A program made the translations under genes and the position numbers. From Rhodocyclaceae bacterium (lineage in GTDB: Bacteria > Pseudomonadota > Gammaproteobacteria > Burkholderiales > Rhodocyclaceae), in the NCBI GenBank assembly GCA_006218025.1, contig VBWA01000004.1:79831-143830 (forward strand): a DNA stretch of 64,000 nt. The letters run 5' to 3'. The notes beneath the pieces were generated by a model. It did no database searches. It was not told the DNA's origin and saw nothing but the letters and a program-made list of their open reading frames with translations. Below are positions 40,421 to 49,555 of this stretch, piece by piece. How positions within the stretch are numbered: position 1 is the stretch's first letter; the number at the start of each line of letters is the position of its first letter.

Positions 40421-40522
40421 TCTGCGCGCCAGGAATTCCGCTTTGCCGGCGCGCGTCCCGCCTGACGATGCCGTCGCTTCGGGACATAAAGCGCAAGCCC
40501 CGGTGCAGAGCACGGGCCGATA

Positions 40523-40894
40523 TCAGGCAGCGCTGAGGAATTCGATGATGGCAGCGAGTTCGGCACGCAGTGATGCCCGGCTTCCCCCAGGCGAAGGCTC
40601 CGGCGCGTCATGTATCTTGCCGGGGCCATCCTCGAGACGGTTGCGCGCACCACTGATGGTGAAGCCTTCCTGATACAGCAGTTCGCGGATACGCCGCACC
40701 AGCAGGACTTCATGGTGTTGGTAGTAGCGACGGTTGCCGCGCCGCTTGACGGGCCGCAGTTGCGTGAATTCCTGCTCCCAGTAACGCAGCACGTGCGGCT
40801 TGACACCGCACAGTTCGCTCACTTCGCCGATGGTGAAGTAGCGCTTGGCGGGAATCGACGGAAGTTCGTCCCGGCTATGACTGGCCGTTGTCAC
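40523..40894 (-). CDS. MerR family transcriptional regulator
   Basis: A 123-residue regulator with the MerR winged helix (residues 19-85: [69 protein letters not shown]). It has a short C-terminal region without obvious effector-binding cysteines. It starts with GTG inside the 3' end of ihfA (20-base overlap). This merR after ihfA is conserved in betaproteobacteria; its target is not established. Confidence 0.85.
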   Translation of the reverse strand: MTTASHSRDELPSIPAKRYFTIGEVSELCGVKPHVLRYWEQEFTQLRPVKRRGNRRYYQHHEVLLVRRIRELLYQEGFTISGARNRLEDGPGKIHDAPEPSPGGSRASLRAELAAIIEFLSAA

Positions 40895-41180
40895 GCGGGA
40901 AAGCCTCGACCGCCGCCTTCAGCTTCTGGCTGGCGTGAAAGGTGACGACGCGGCGAGCCGTGATCGGTATTTCCTCGCCGGTCTTGGGATTGCGTCCGGG
41001 GCGTTGCGGCTTCTCGCGCAGCTGGAAATTGCCGAAACCCGAGAGCTTCACGCTGTCGCCCTTCTCCAGCGCAAGACGCACTTCGTCGAAGAAGGCTTCG
41101 ACCATATCCTTGGCTTCACGCTTGTTCAGCCCGACTTTTTCGAACAGGAGATCGGCGAGTTCCGCCTTGGTCAATGTCAT
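40875..41180 (-). CDS. ihfA: integration host factor subunit alpha
   Basis: A 101-residue DNA-bending histone-like protein. [35 protein letters not shown] is the dimerisation region, and the arm signature [41 protein letters not shown] contains the conserved intercalating proline. It acts as a heterodimer with IhfB on DNA architecture, recombination and promoters. It lies 17 bases after pheT, as in many proteobacteria. Confidence 0.95.
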   Translation of the reverse strand: MTLTKAELADLLFEKVGLNKREAKDMVEAFFDEVRLALEKGDSVKLSGFGNFQLREKPQRPGRNPKTGEEIPITARRVVTFHASQKLKAAVEAFPRDNGQS

Positions 41181-41197
41181 ATCAGCTCCGACTGCAT

Positions 41198-43576
41198 TTA
41201 TCCGCGCAAAGACGCATTGAAGTCGCGACGAGCGACTGCCAGCAGATTGGCGATCACCGCCTCGACTTCGGCATCCTCGAGAGTACGTTGAGTATCTTGT
41301 ATAACTATACGAAAGGCAAGGCTCTTTTCGTTTTCGCCGAGCCCCTTTCCCTGATATACGTCGAACAGCGCAACATCGCGCACGATTACCGGGGCCGCAG
41401 CGCGAAGAGCCGTCAACAAGGGGGTCAGGGGCTGGCTTTGAGCCACCACCAGGGCCAGATCGCGGATCACGGCCGGGAACCGTGAAACCTCATCATAGCG
41501 AGGGAATGGCGTCGCCAGCAGGGCCGCCAATTCCAGTTCGAAAACCACCGGAGCGGTACCCAGTTCGTACTTTTGCACCCAGCCCGGATGCAGTTCGCCA
41601 AGAATGCCCACCGCTTGGCCATCCAGGCTGACAGTTGCACAACGGCCCGGATGCAGGGCCGGATGCCCGGCCTTGATGAATTCGAGGCGGCGCGGGGCGA
41701 ACAAGGCCTCGACATCGGCTTTGATATCGTAGAAATCCACCCGGACGGTCGGTGCGCCCCATTGTTCGGGCAAGGCCGAGCCGGAGGCGAGACCCGTCAG
41801 GCGCAGGGGCTGGGCAAATCCACCAACCGGACCTGCGCCTGGATCTCTATGGAAGCAACGGCCCAGTTCGAAGATGCGGACCCGCTCCGTTTGCCGCTTG
41901 CGATTGGCGCCCAGGATCCCGACCAGGCCGCCGATCAGCGAGGAACGCATGACGCCCATCTGGCTGGCGATGGGGTTGGCAAGCACGATGGGAGCGGCGT
42001 TGGCGGCGAAATCCGCTTCCCAGGCGGCCTCGACAAAACTGAAGGCCACCACTTCGTGATAGTCGCGCTCGGCCACCATGCGGCGCAAACTCATCGGCGT
42101 GCGGTTCGATTCCGTGGCCGGCATCATCGTCATGCTTGCCACGGGCGGCTGCGAAGGAATGTTGTCGTAGCCGTGGATGCGGGCGATTTCCTCGATCAGG
42201 TCTTCCTCGATTTCAATGTCGAAGCGAAAGGACGGTGGCGTAACGAGAAAATCGTCATTCTGCCGTTCCACCATCAGACCCAAGCCTTTAAGCATGCCTT
42301 CGATGCGCTCCGCGCCGAGGCTGATGCCCAGCACTCTGGCGGCACGCGCCGTGCGGAGACGCACCGGCTTGCGCGATGGCAGATGTGCGGCGGAAACCGC
42401 TTCCGTCACCGGACCCGACTGGCCGCCGCAGGTCTCGAGGATCAGCTGCGTCGCACGCTCGATGGCCTTGCGCTGCAGTTCGAAATCGACGCCACGCTCG
42501 TAACGGTGCGAAGCGTCCGAGCTGAAGCCCAGCGCCCGGGCCTTGCCGGCGATTGCGGTGGGCGGGAAAAAGGCGCTTTCGAGGAACAGGTCGCGGGTCG
42601 AATCATTGATGCCCGAGTGCTCGCCGCCCATGACGCCGGCCATCGCCAGAGGCTTTTCGTCGTCGGCGATCAATGCGGTGTCCGCCGACGGCGTCACGGT
42701 CTGTTCGTTCAACAGCAGCAGTTGCTCGCCGGGTTTGGGCTGGCGCACATGGATCGCACCGGAGAGTTCGGCATCGTCGAAGGCGTGGAGCGGCTGGCCG
42801 AGTTCGAGCATCACGTAGTTGGTGACGTCGACCAGGAAGGAAATCGAGCGGATGCCACTGCGTTCGATGCGCCGCTTCATCCATTCCGGCGTCGCGGCGC
42901 GGGCGTTGACGCCGCGGATAATGCGGCCGCAGTAGCGCGAGCACGAAGCGGGGGCATCCAGTACGACCTGGCGCGTGTCGGCAACCACCGCCTCGACCGG
43001 CTTGACCTCTGGCTCCAGGAGCCGCGCACCGGTCAGGGCCGAGAGTTCGCGCGCAATGCCGAGCAGCGAGAGACAGTCCGCACGGTTCGGCGTGAGCTTG
43101 AGGGTGATCAGGTGATCGTCGAGGTCCAGATGGCGGCGGATGTCCTCGCCGACTGTCGCGTCGGCGGCCAGCGGCAGCAGGCCGCCATGATCGTCGGACA
43201 GGCCGAGTTCGCGCGCCGAGCAAAGCATGCCGGAACTCTCGATGCCGCGCACCTTGGCCTTTCTGATCTCGATGCCCGGCAGCCTGGCGCCGACCCGTGC
43301 GCACGGCACCTTCATCCCTGCGGCGACATTCGGTGCACCGCATACGATCTGCAACGGACTGGCTTCGCCGACATCGACTGAGCAGAGCTTGAGCTTGTCG
43401 GCATCGGGGTGCTTTTCGACGCTGAGCACTTCGGCGACGACGACGTTCGAAAAGTCGGCGCCGGCGGGACGGCGTTCCTCGACTTCGAGGCCTGCCATTG
43501 TCAGTACATGGCAGAGTTCCTCGCTCGAAAGGGAAGGATTGCAGAGGCTGCGCAGCCAGGATTCGGAGAATTGCAT
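41198..43576 (-). CDS. pheT: phenylalanyl-tRNA synthetase beta subunit
   Basis: A 792-residue subunit of the (alpha-beta)2 synthetase. It has an N-terminal tRNA-binding (EMAP-like) domain with [18 protein letters not shown], the B3/B4 editing domain, the B5 domain, a degenerate catalytic-like core, and a C-terminal RNA-recognition anticodon domain ([21 protein letters not shown]). A repeat copy (43450-43474) encodes the PAGADF segment at about residue 37. It lies three bases after pheS. Confidence 0.96.
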   Translation of the reverse strand: MQFSESWLRSLCNPSLSSEELCHVLTMAGLEVEERRPAGADFSNVVVAEVLSVEKHPDADKLKLCSVDVGEASPLQIVCGAPNVAAGMKVPCARVGARLPGIEIRKAKVRGIESSGMLCSARELGLSDDHGGLLPLAADATVGEDIRRHLDLDDHLITLKLTPNRADCLSLLGIARELSALTGARLLEPEVKPVEAVVADTRQVVLDAPASCSRYCGRIIRGVNARAATPEWMKRRIERSGIRSISFLVDVTNYVMLELGQPLHAFDDAELSGAIHVRQPKPGEQLLLLNEQTVTPSADTALIADDEKPLAMAGVMGGEHSGINDSTRDLFLESAFFPPTAIAGKARALGFSSDASHRYERGVDFELQRKAIERATQLILETCGGQSGPVTEAVSAAHLPSRKPVRLRTARAARVLGISLGAERIEGMLKGLGLMVERQNDDFLVTPPSFRFDIEIEEDLIEEIARIHGYDNIPSQPPVASMTMMPATESNRTPMSLRRMVAERDYHEVVAFSFVEAAWEADFAANAAPIVLANPIASQMGVMRSSLIGGLVGILGANRKRQTERVRIFELGRCFHRDPGAGPVGGFAQPLRLTGLASGSALPEQWGAPTVRVDFYDIKADVEALFAPRRLEFIKAGHPALHPGRCATVSLDGQAVGILGELHPGWVQKYELGTAPVVFELELAALLATPFPRYDEVSRFPAVIRDLALVVAQSQPLTPLLTALRAAAPVIVRDVALFDVYQGKGLGENEKSLAFRIVIQDTQRTLEDAEVEAVIANLLAVARRDFNASLRG
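43450..43474 (+). repeat. interspersed 25-bp repeat, copy 7 (inside pheT, opposite to gene)
   Basis: 20 of 25 matches; pheT is on the minus strand, so the gene reads the reverse orientation (RRPAGADF). Confidence 0.5.
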
Positions 43577-43579
43577 GGA

Positions 43580-44629
<1,050 letters not shown>

Positions 44630-44650
44630 TCAGAACAAAATGACAGCAAT

Positions 44651-44685
44651 AAAAAAGGAGACCCCCAACAGCCCTGGGCCTCCTT
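44651..44685 (-). terminator. intrinsic terminator or attenuator between rplT and pheS
   Basis: On the minus strand AAGGAGGCCC (44685-44676) pairs with GGGTCTCCTT (44664-44655), including one G:U pair. A T-run (44654-44651) follows. In E. coli the same gap holds the pheM leader and pheST attenuator; here the gap is 77 bases and no phenylalanine-rich leader peptide is visible. Confidence 0.75.
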
Positions 44686-44703
44686 CTCCGGTTACAGCCA
44701 GCC

Positions 44704-45063
44704 TCAGGCCGTCAGCTTTGCCTTGGCCTGTTCGGCCAGGGCGGCGAATGCCGGCTTGTCGAACACGGCGAGGTCGGCCAGCACCTTGCGATCAACCTCG
44801 ATCGAGGCCTTCTTCAGGCCGTTCATGAAGGTGCTGTACTTCATGCCCAGTTCGCGGGCCGCCGCATTGATACGGGCGATCCACAGAACACGGAACTGAC
44901 GCTTGCGCTGACGACGGTCGCGGTAGGCGTATTGGCCGGCCTTCATCACCGCTTCCTTGGCGATGCGGTAGACCTTGCTGCGACGGCCGCGATAACCCTT
45001 GGCCAGGTCGAGAACCTTCTTGTGGCGCGCGCGCGCCGTTACACCACGTTTTACTCTTGGCAT
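44704..45063 (-). CDS. rplT: 50S ribosomal protein L20
   Basis: A 119-residue basic protein with the universal L20 sequence ([28 protein letters not shown]..., [27 protein letters not shown]). It binds 23S rRNA early in 50S assembly, and in E. coli it represses its own operon by binding the leader. The start at 45063 gives the family N-terminus; the longer open frame is fortuitous. Confidence 0.98.
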   Translation of the reverse strand: MPRVKRGVTARARHKKVLDLAKGYRGRRSKVYRIAKEAVMKAGQYAYRDRRQRKRQFRVLWIARINAAARELGMKYSTFMNGLKKASIEVDRKVLADLAVFDKPAFAALAEQAKAKLTA

Positions 45064-45074
45064 GGCGTCTCTCC

Positions 45075-45272
45075 TTAACCGTTGGGCAGCATGGCGCGGA
45101 CCGACTTCGCGTCGGATGCATGCACAGTGTGCACGCCGCGCAACTGGCGCTTGCTCTTGGTGGTTTTCTTTGTCAGGATGTGGCGCTTGAACGCACTCCC
45201 GCGCTTGATGCCGCCGGAAGCGCGCACGACAAAGCGCTTCTTGGCACCGCTCTTGGTCTTCATCTTCGGCAT
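45075..45272 (-). CDS. rpmI: 50S ribosomal protein L35
   Basis: A 65-residue basic protein with the L35 signature ([36 protein letters not shown]). It lies 11 bases before rplT and 113 bases after infC, in the standard infC-rpmI-rplT order. The longer open frame to 45374 starts within the leader hairpins and was not used. Confidence 0.97.
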   Translation of the reverse strand: MPKMKTKSGAKKRFVVRASGGIKRGSAFKRHILTKKTTKSKRQLRGVHTVHASDAKSVRAMLPNG

Positions 45273-45305
45273 CGAAGATCTCCCTATTACATGGCTGCCA
45301 GGTGT

Positions 45306-45371
45306 TTCCCGCCTCGGGAATGCTTGGTGACCTGCAACCACTTCTTGTTTCCGCATGCCGGGCATGCGGAA
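45306..45371 (-). promoter_or_regulatory. two leader hairpins upstream of rpmI-rplT (possible L20 leader)
   Basis: The 113 bases between infC and rpmI hold two perfect hairpins: TTCCGCATGCC-g-GGCATGCGGAA (45349-45371) and TTCCCG-cct-CGGGAA (45306-45320). A structured leader here is expected for the L20-autoregulated rpmI-rplT genes; the match to a known L20 leader class was not tested. Confidence 0.45.
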
Positions 45372-45385
45372 CAAATTCTAAATAC

Positions 45386-45913
45386 TCAGTGCGGCTTTTT
45401 CTTCGAAGCCGCCAGCACCATGATGAGCTGACGTCCTTCCATTTTCGGCCACTGCTCGACCATCGCCTGCTGCTCGAGATCCAGCTTGATTCGCTCCAGC
45501 ATGCGCATCCCGATTTCCTGGTGCGCCATTTCACGTCCACGAAAACGCAAGGTAATTTTTGCCTTGTCACCTTCGCTCAGAAACTTGATCACGTTGCGCA
45601 GCTTGATCTGATAATCGTTCTCGTCCGTACCCGGGCGAAACTTGACTTCCTTCACCACCACCTGCTTCTGCTTCAGCTTGGCCTCGTGCTGGCGCTTTGC
45701 CTCTTGATACTTGAACTTGCCGATGTCCATGATCTTGCAGACAGGCGGCACAGCCGTTGGAGCGATTTCCACCAGATCCACACCGGCTTCTTCAGCCAGC
45801 GCCAGCGCCTGACGAATCGGGACGATGCCCAGTTGTTCTCCGTCTTCCCCGACCAGTCGAACCTCGGGGGTGGTGATCTCTTCGTTGAGACGCTGCGATT
45901 TATCCTGAGCGAT
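45386..45913 (-). CDS. infC: translation initiation factor IF-3, AUC start codon
   Basis: A 175-residue IF-3. It has an N-terminal domain ([50 protein letters not shown]), a lysine-rich linker, and a C-terminal domain ending [14 protein letters not shown]. No ATG, GTG or TTG gives the full N-terminus. An in-frame TGA lies two codons before ATC (45913-45911), and GGAG lies nine bases upstream of ATC. So translation must start at AUC or well inside the protein. IF-3 discriminates against non-AUG starts and the E. coli gene starts with AUU, giving autoregulation; the same logic fits here. The ATG at 45781 would remove 44 residues. Confidence 0.9.
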   Translation of the reverse strand: MAQDKSQRLNEEITTPEVRLVGEDGEQLGIVPIRQALALAEEAGVDLVEIAPTAVPPVCKIMDIGKFKYQEAKRQHEAKLKQKQVVVKEVKFRPGTDENDYQIKLRNVIKFLSEGDKAKITLRFRGREMAHQEIGMRMLERIKLDLEQQAMVEQWPKMEGRQLIMVLAASKKKPH

Positions 45914-45940
45914 GGTTCAAATCTCCAAAAAATTCAAAAA

Positions 45941-47857
45941 TCAGACCGCGACGCTTCTGTTGCATTGTTCATGCAGCAGACGTTCGATCAAGGCCTGGGG
46001 GGACATCTGCCCGAGATCCTGATTGCCGCGGGCACGTAAAGCGACCAACCCAGCGGCCTTTTCCTTGTCGCCAACGACAACGATGTAAGGCCGCTTCAAC
46101 AAGCTATGTTCGCGTATTTTATAGTTTATTTTCTCTCCGCGCAAATCGCTCTCGACGCGCAGGCCGGCTTCACGCAGCATTTTTGCCACATTTTCGGCGT
46201 AATCCGTCTGCGCTTCCGAGATATTCATGACCACCACCTGCACCGGCGCAAGCCAGAGCGGGAAGGCCCCAGCGTGGTTTTCGACCAGAATGCCTATGAA
46301 TCGCTCCAGTGAACCGAGGATCGCACGATGCAGCATCACCGGCGTGTGACGGCTGTTGTCTTCGCCGACATATTCGGCACCGAGACGCCCGGGCATGGAG
46401 AAGTCCACCTGTACCGTGCCGCATTGCCAGGAACGGCCGATGGCGTCCTTGATGTGAAATTCGATCTTCGGACCGTAAAAAGCGCCTTCGCCAGGCAGTT
46501 CGTCCCAAGTCAGGCCGCTCGCAGTCAGCGCCGCGCGCAAGGCGTCTTCCGCCTTGTCCCAGAGATGATCCTCGCCCACCCGCCCATCGGGGCGCAGGGC
46601 AAGCTTGACGGCGACATCGTGGAAGCCGAAGTCGCCATACACCTTGCGCAACAGGTCGTTGAAGGCCGTGACCTCGGCCTGAATCTGGTCTTCCGTGCAG
46701 AATATGTGTCCGTCATCCTGAGTGAAGGCACGTACGCGCATCACTCCGTGCAGCGCGCCCGAGGGTTCGTTGCGGTGGCAGGAACCGAACTCGCCGTAAC
46801 GCAGCGGCAACTCGCGATAGGAACGCACGTCGGTATTGAAAATCTGCACATGGCCCGGGCAATTCATCGGCTTCACCGCGTAATCGCGGTTCTCCGACTC
46901 GGTAGTGAACATGTTGTGCTTGAAATGCTCCCAATGGCCTGAGCGTTCCCACAGGCTGCGATCAAGGATCTGCGGACAGCGCACCTCCTGATAGCCGTTG
47001 TCGCGATAGACGCGACGCATGTATTGCTCGACCTCCTGCCACACGGTCCAGCCATGCGGATGCCAGAACACCATGCCGGGCGCTTCCTCCTGCAGGTGGA
47101 ACAGGTCCAGCTGCCGGCCGAGCTTGCGATGGTCGCGCTTCTCGGCTTCCTCCAGCATGTGCAGGTGCGCGTCGAGTTCGTCCTTCTTCGCCCAGGCGGT
47201 GCCGTAAATACGCTGCAACTGTTCGTTCTTCTGGTCGCCGCGCCAGTAGGCGCCGGCCACCTTCATCAGCTTGAAGATCTTGAGCTTGCCGGTGGAAGGC
47301 ACGTGCGGGCCGCGGCACAAGTCGATGAAGTCACCCTCGCGATACAGCGAGACATCCTCGGCCGATGGAATCGCCGCAATCAGTTCTGCCTTGTACTGCT
47401 CGCCGATGGACTTGAAAAACTCCACCGCCTTGTCGCGCGGCCAGACTTCGCGGGTCACCGGGAAATCCTTCTTCGCCAGTTCGGCCATGCGCTTCTCAAT
47501 GGCCTCAAGATCTTCCGGCGTGAAGGGGCGCTTGCAGGCGAAGTCGTAATAGAAGCCGTTTTCGATGACCGGGCCGATGGTGACCTGCGCTTCGGGAAAC
47601 AGTTCCTTGACCGCGTAAGCCATGAGGTGCGAGGTCGAATGGCGAATGATGTCGAGGCCGTCTGCATCCTTTTCGGTGATTATCGCGACTTGGGCGTCAC
47701 GCTCGATCAGAAAAGAAGTGTCGACCAGCGCGCCATCGACGCGACCGGCCAGTGCCGCCTTGGCCAGACCAGCGCCGATCGAGCTTGCAACCTCGGCCAC
47801 CGTCAGCGCTTGCGGGTATTCGCGTTTCGATCCATCAGGCAGGGTGATCACCGGCAT
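45941..47857 (-). CDS. thrS: threonyl-tRNA synthetase
   Basis: A 638-residue ThrRS. It has an N-terminal TGS domain ([24 protein letters not shown]) and an editing domain with [34 protein letters not shown]. The class-II core has motif 2 [35 protein letters not shown] and motif 3 [17 protein letters not shown], and a C-terminal anticodon domain follows. GGAG precedes the ATG at 47857. It is the first gene of the leftward thrS-infC-rpmI-rplT-pheS-pheT-ihfA-merR operon. A hairpin (47881-47921) sits in its leader. Confidence 0.97.
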   Translation of the reverse strand: MPVITLPDGSKREYPQALTVAEVASSIGAGLAKAALAGRVDGALVDTSFLIERDAQVAIITEKDADGLDIIRHSTSHLMAYAVKELFPEAQVTIGPVIENGFYYDFACKRPFTPEDLEAIEKRMAELAKKDFPVTREVWPRDKAVEFFKSIGEQYKAELIAAIPSAEDVSLYREGDFIDLCRGPHVPSTGKLKIFKLMKVAGAYWRGDQKNEQLQRIYGTAWAKKDELDAHLHMLEEAEKRDHRKLGRQLDLFHLQEEAPGMVFWHPHGWTVWQEVEQYMRRVYRDNGYQEVRCPQILDRSLWERSGHWEHFKHNMFTTESENRDYAVKPMNCPGHVQIFNTDVRSYRELPLRYGEFGSCHRNEPSGALHGVMRVRAFTQDDGHIFCTEDQIQAEVTAFNDLLRKVYGDFGFHDVAVKLALRPDGRVGEDHLWDKAEDALRAALTASGLTWDELPGEGAFYGPKIEFHIKDAIGRSWQCGTVQVDFSMPGRLGAEYVGEDNSRHTPVMLHRAILGSLERFIGILVENHAGAFPLWLAPVQVVVMNISEAQTDYAENVAKMLREAGLRVESDLRGEKINYKIREHSLLKRPYIVVVGDKEKAAGLVALRARGNQDLGQMSPQALIERLLHEQCNRSVAV

Positions 47858-47880
47858 TTTCACTTGCTCCAGAAAAGCAA

Positions 47881-47921
47881 CAGGGCGCACGGTTCACGCG
47901 GTAATCACGCGGTGCGCCCTG
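47881..47921 (-). promoter_or_regulatory. thrS leader stem-loop with twin CGCGUGA motifs
   Basis: A perfect 10-bp stem (CAGGGCGCAC with GTGCGCCCTG) encloses a 21-base loop. On the transcript that loop contains two copies of CGCGTGA separated by TTAC. It is followed by TTGCTTTTC and then the ribosome-binding site. A TGATAAAAT -10-like sequence lies upstream on the minus strand near 47940. In E. coli, ThrRS binds leader arms that imitate the tRNA-Thr anticodon arm (CGU); each motif here includes CGU. It could equally be a weak transcription attenuator. Confidence 0.45.
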
Positions 47922-48006
47922 CCAATCAATTTGCGCAAATTTTATCACAGCGCCTCATTGGCTTACGGCATGATTCCGCTCTCGCCACACGCAAAAAGGG
48001 GGATTT

Positions 48007-48432
48007 ATGGATATCGACGGCTTCATGGAGAACTACAAGCGCGCCTGGGAAACCAGTGACGAGAACCTGCTGGCATCGCTGTTCACAGTTGACGGCACTT
48101 ATCGCAACACCCCGTTTGCCGTCCAGCAGGGTCATGACGCCATCAAGCAGTACTGGCAACGCACCAAGCTGCAGACCGACATCAAGCTCACCTACGAAGT
48201 GCTGCAGCGTCACGCCACCGGAGGCATCGCCCACTGGCACACCACCTATCAGGTGACTTCGGAGGACATGTTCAAGATGTGGGCCGCATCGACCGGAACC
48301 AACATGCTCGCACGCCAAACCGGCGATCCGTTGCCGCGCCTGGCGCTGGATGGCATGGCCATCGTCGAATTCGATGGCGGCGGACTGTGCCGCGACTTCC
48401 GCCTCTGGTGGCACAGCCGGATCGACGGCTGA
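48007..48432 (+). CDS. SnoaL/NTF2-like domain protein
   Basis: A 141-residue single-domain protein of the NTF2-like superfamily. It opens with a helix ending in TSDENLLASLFTVDGTYRNTPFAVQQGHDAIKQYWQ, the standard SnoaL-like core, followed by sheet strands (GIAHWHTTYQV, MAIVEFDGGGLCRDFRLWWHSR). Such folds serve as small hydrolases, isomerases or ligand pockets; no catalytic identity is visible. It stands alone between thrS and the truncated tRNA-Val, where betaproteobacterial genomes usually have no gene, and ends at a terminator. Confidence 0.75.
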   Translation: MDIDGFMENYKRAWETSDENLLASLFTVDGTYRNTPFAVQQGHDAIKQYWQRTKLQTDIKLTYEVLQRHATGGIAHWHTTYQVTSEDMFKMWAASTGTNMLARQTGDPLPRLALDGMAIVEFDGGGLCRDFRLWWHSRIDG

Positions 48433-48441
48433 TACAAAACA

Positions 48442-48473
48442 AAACGGCCGCAGGAATAACCCTGCGGCCGTTT
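48442..48473. terminator. bidirectional rho-independent terminator
   Basis: Thirteen-base arms, AAACGGCCGCAGG (48442-48454) and CCTGCGGCCGTTT (48461-48473), are separated by six bases. The A/T ends make it work in both directions: for the NTF2-like gene and for the leftward tRNA-Val transcript. Confidence 0.88.
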
Positions 48474-48481
48474 CGTGGTGT

Positions 48482-48539
48482 TGGTAGGCGCGATTGGACT
48501 CGAACCAACGACCCCCACCATGTCAAGGTGGTGCTCTAA
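48482..48539 (-). pseudogene. tRNA-Val(GAC) lacking its 5' end
   Basis: The minus strand carries the anticodon arm (CCACC/GGTGG, loop TTGACAT, anticodon GAC), variable loop, T-arm GTTGGTTCGAGTCCAAT, acceptor 3' strand CGCGCCT, discriminator A and CCA. The D-arm 3' half (TTAGAGC) is present. The expected 5' acceptor AGGCGCG plus the first half of the D-arm, about 19 bases, are missing. The promoter and a CGCGCCTCTT leader lead directly into the D-loop. As read, it cannot fold as a tRNA. Confidence 0.7.
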
Positions 48540-48549
48540 AGAGGCGCGA

Positions 48550-48577
48550 ATTTTACCCGAATCGCGCCTTCGGTCAA
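48550..48577 (-). promoter_or_regulatory. promoter upstream of the truncated tRNA-Val(GAC)
   Basis: On the minus strand TTGACC (48577-48572) and TAAAAT (48555-48550) are spaced by 16 bases. The following CGCGCCTCTT matches the leader of the intact tRNA-Val(CAC) at 13761-13770. Confidence 0.65.
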
Positions 48578-48652
48578 ACAGTTTCCGCTTTGCACAAAGC
48601 CCCGAGGGGCATTTCGTCCAAGACTCGCGCCATCAGGCCGGCCGCGGTGGAT

Positions 48653-49555
48653 CTATATCCCGCTGTCGCTGGGATTGCGCAGCAGATCTTTGAGCATGCC
48701 GCTCATCGGGATATTCAGGGTGACGTTTTTCGGAGGAATCGGCGACATGAACCACTTGGCGTAAAGCTTCTCCAGTTCCCCATCTTTCATCATCCGGATC
48801 AGGGTGGCGTCAACCAGTTTCTTGAATTCCGGGTCGCCTTTGCGCAATGCGATTCCATAGGGTTCGAAGCCGAAGTTCTCCTCCAGCAGCTTCAGCTTGT
48901 CGCCATCAGGCGAATCCACCAGTAATCCCGACAAGATGGCATCGTCCAGCACGAAGGCATCTGCCTGCCTCGACACGACCATGGACAATGATTCGAGATG
49001 GGTCCGGGCGCTCTTGGGCCGCGCTGAAGCATTGCGCGCAGCAAGTACCGTCTTGACGATGCGTTCAGTAGTCGTTCCTGCCGTGGTCACCACTACCTTG
49101 CCATCCAGATCGACAATCCGTTCAATGCCAACGTCCTTGCGCGTCACCGCCTTGACTCCGGACACAAAAGTCGTGACTCCGAAGGCAACCGACTGCTGGC
49201 GTATCCTGGTGTTAGTCGTTGAGCCGCATTCGAGATCGATCATGCCGGTCATCAACATCAGCATCCGCGAAGAACTGGTCACCGGCACCAGTACGACCTT
49301 CAGGGTCGGATCGTCGAGCTGCTCCTTGATGGCATCGACGATCCGATCGCAAAGATCCTTCGAGTAGCCCACCACTTCGTCGCCCGCGAAGTAGGAAAAA
49401 GGAATCGAAGCCTCGCGATGGCCGACATAGATCGCACCGTATTCGCGGATTTTCTCGAGGGTCGGATTGTTGTAGGCCTGCGCCCGAACCGTCGGGACCG
49501 ACACCACTACGGCCAGCAAGGCAAGGACGAGACGCCACGAGCTCAGGATGTTCAT
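48653..49555 (-). CDS. periplasmic solute-binding protein, amino-acid ABC-transporter type (family 3)
   Basis: A 300-residue protein with an N-terminal signal peptide (cleavage near VRAQA) and the type-II periplasmic binding fold of glutamate/aspartate-binding proteins. GAIYVGHREASIPFSYFAGDEVVGYSKDLCDRIVDAI is the family signature, followed by ECGSTTNTRIRQQSVAFG and DLDGKVVVTTAGTTTERIV. No permease or ATPase gene is adjacent. Its ATG overlaps the stop of the TolC-like gene as ATGA, so both are made together. It may be a sensory binding protein rather than a transport component, an inference from context. Confidence 0.85.
   Translation of the reverse strand: MNILSSWRLVLALLAVVVSVPTVRAQAYNNPTLEKIREYGAIYVGHREASIPFSYFAGDEVVGYSKDLCDRIVDAIKEQLDDPTLKVVLVPVTSSSRMLMLMTGMIDLECGSTTNTRIRQQSVAFGVTTFVSGVKAVTRKDVGIERIVDLDGKVVVTTAGTTTERIVKTVLAARNASARPKSARTHLESLSMVVSRQADAFVLDDAILSGLLVDSPDGDKLKLLEENFGFEPYGIALRKGDPEFKKLVDATLIRMMKDGELEKLYAKWFMSPIPPKNVTLNIPMSGMLKDLLRNPSDSGI

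Noticed and set aside
40421..40510. Group I intron in the tRNA-Pro gene
   Set aside because: Such introns sit in the anticodon loop and exceed 200 bases with conserved core helices; the anomaly here is in the D-loop with no intron core.
40196..40513. 105-codon frame on the minus strand across the tRNA-Pro remnant
   Set aside because: It translates the tRNA sequence itself (GREFESRRPDQQ), a familiar false gene.
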